A program made the translations under genes and the position numbers. Below the pieces are notes generated by a model that ran no database searches, was not told the DNA's origin, and saw nothing but the letters and a program-made list of their open reading frames with translations. 13,528 nucleotides of DNA from CAYXVU01 sp964468725 (GTDB lineage: Bacteria > Acidobacteriota > Blastocatellia > UBA7656). The first letter of the stretch is position 1. Every line of letters starts with the position of its first letter. Location: the NCBI GenBank assembly GCA_964468725.1, contig CAYXVU010000165.1:1-13528 (forward strand), given 5' to 3'. Positions 13,445 to 13,528 of this stretch are shown piece after piece.

Positions 13445-13528
13445 ATGAACTCGCTTACCGAAACGCAGGTCTTCAATAACCCGCAGCGCATCATCGAAGG
13501 TTGGTATTGGGCAATGCATTCGCGCGAA
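13445..13528 (+). CDS. Rieske [2Fe-2S] protein, N-terminal fragment (cut by window end)
   Basis: Only the first 28 codons are present and the reading frame runs off the window. The peptide starts MNSLTETQVFNNPQ and continues RIIEGWYWAMHSRE. The block FNNP-(E/Q)-R-x-IEGWYWA-x-x-SRE resembles the N-terminus of Rieske-type oxygenase or Rieske 2Fe-2S domain proteins, just before the first iron-sulphur half. The purine tract GAGAAG (13436-13441) precedes the ATG, and a good promoter lies upstream. The iron ligands (CxH, CxxH) are outside the window, so the assignment rests on this short block alone. Confidence 0.6.
   Translation, partial: MNSLTETQVFNNPQRIIEGWYWAMHSRE

Overview
The window looks like the replication-origin end of a bacterial chromosome or contig. 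It starts with a cluster of DnaA boxes, followed by dnaA, and every gene from there to about 12.85 kb lies on the minus strand. A GNAT acetyltransferase and the first codons of a Rieske protein at the right end are on the plus strand. Protein resemblance (the DnaA variant signature, the zinc-ribbon protein with its SVTE-TT tail, the Rieske N-terminus) tentatively suggests Acidobacteriota, perhaps the Blastocatellia side. This is recall-based inference, not a search result. The dnaA end is visibly more A+T-rich than the 6.7-12.9 kb block.

Layout: (1) 1-159, oriC-like box cluster running into the 3' end of dnaA. (2) 116-1501, dnaA, with a short upstream region that carries a near-consensus DnaA box. 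(3) 1609-4352, a minus-strand run read as zinc-ribbon membrane protein, RidA, DoxX-like membrane protein, PaaK/CapK-type adenylating ligase, then dnaA. The last two genes before dnaA are separated by 1 nt. (4) 4512-6694, a DUF1287 protein followed by pnuC and nadR, an NAD-precursor salvage module with overlapping pnuC and nadR genes. (5) 6772-12851, a compact five-gene minus-strand operon: MoxR-type AAA+ ATPase, unknown two-part protein, HEIGHH-metallopeptidase/vWA fusion, ADP-ribosylglycohydrolase, unknown A/E/R-rich protein. (6) 12955-13528, a GNAT acetyltransferase, a strong sigma70-type promoter and a truncated Rieske gene.

The most interesting part is the five-gene operon. MoxR ATPases and vWA proteins typically pair as chaperone-like or remodelling machines. 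Here the pair is combined with a putative zincin domain in the vWA protein, an ADP-ribose-removing enzyme and two proteins I do not recognise. It seems to start from a TTGACA promoter placed so that the first mRNA would be leaderless. Just downstream on the same strand lies pnuC-nadR, so NAD supply sits next to a putative ADP-ribose-handling system. The functional link is speculative.

No intergenic gap exceeds 300 bases. I saw no tRNA, rRNA, CRISPR array, insertion sequence or integrase gene.
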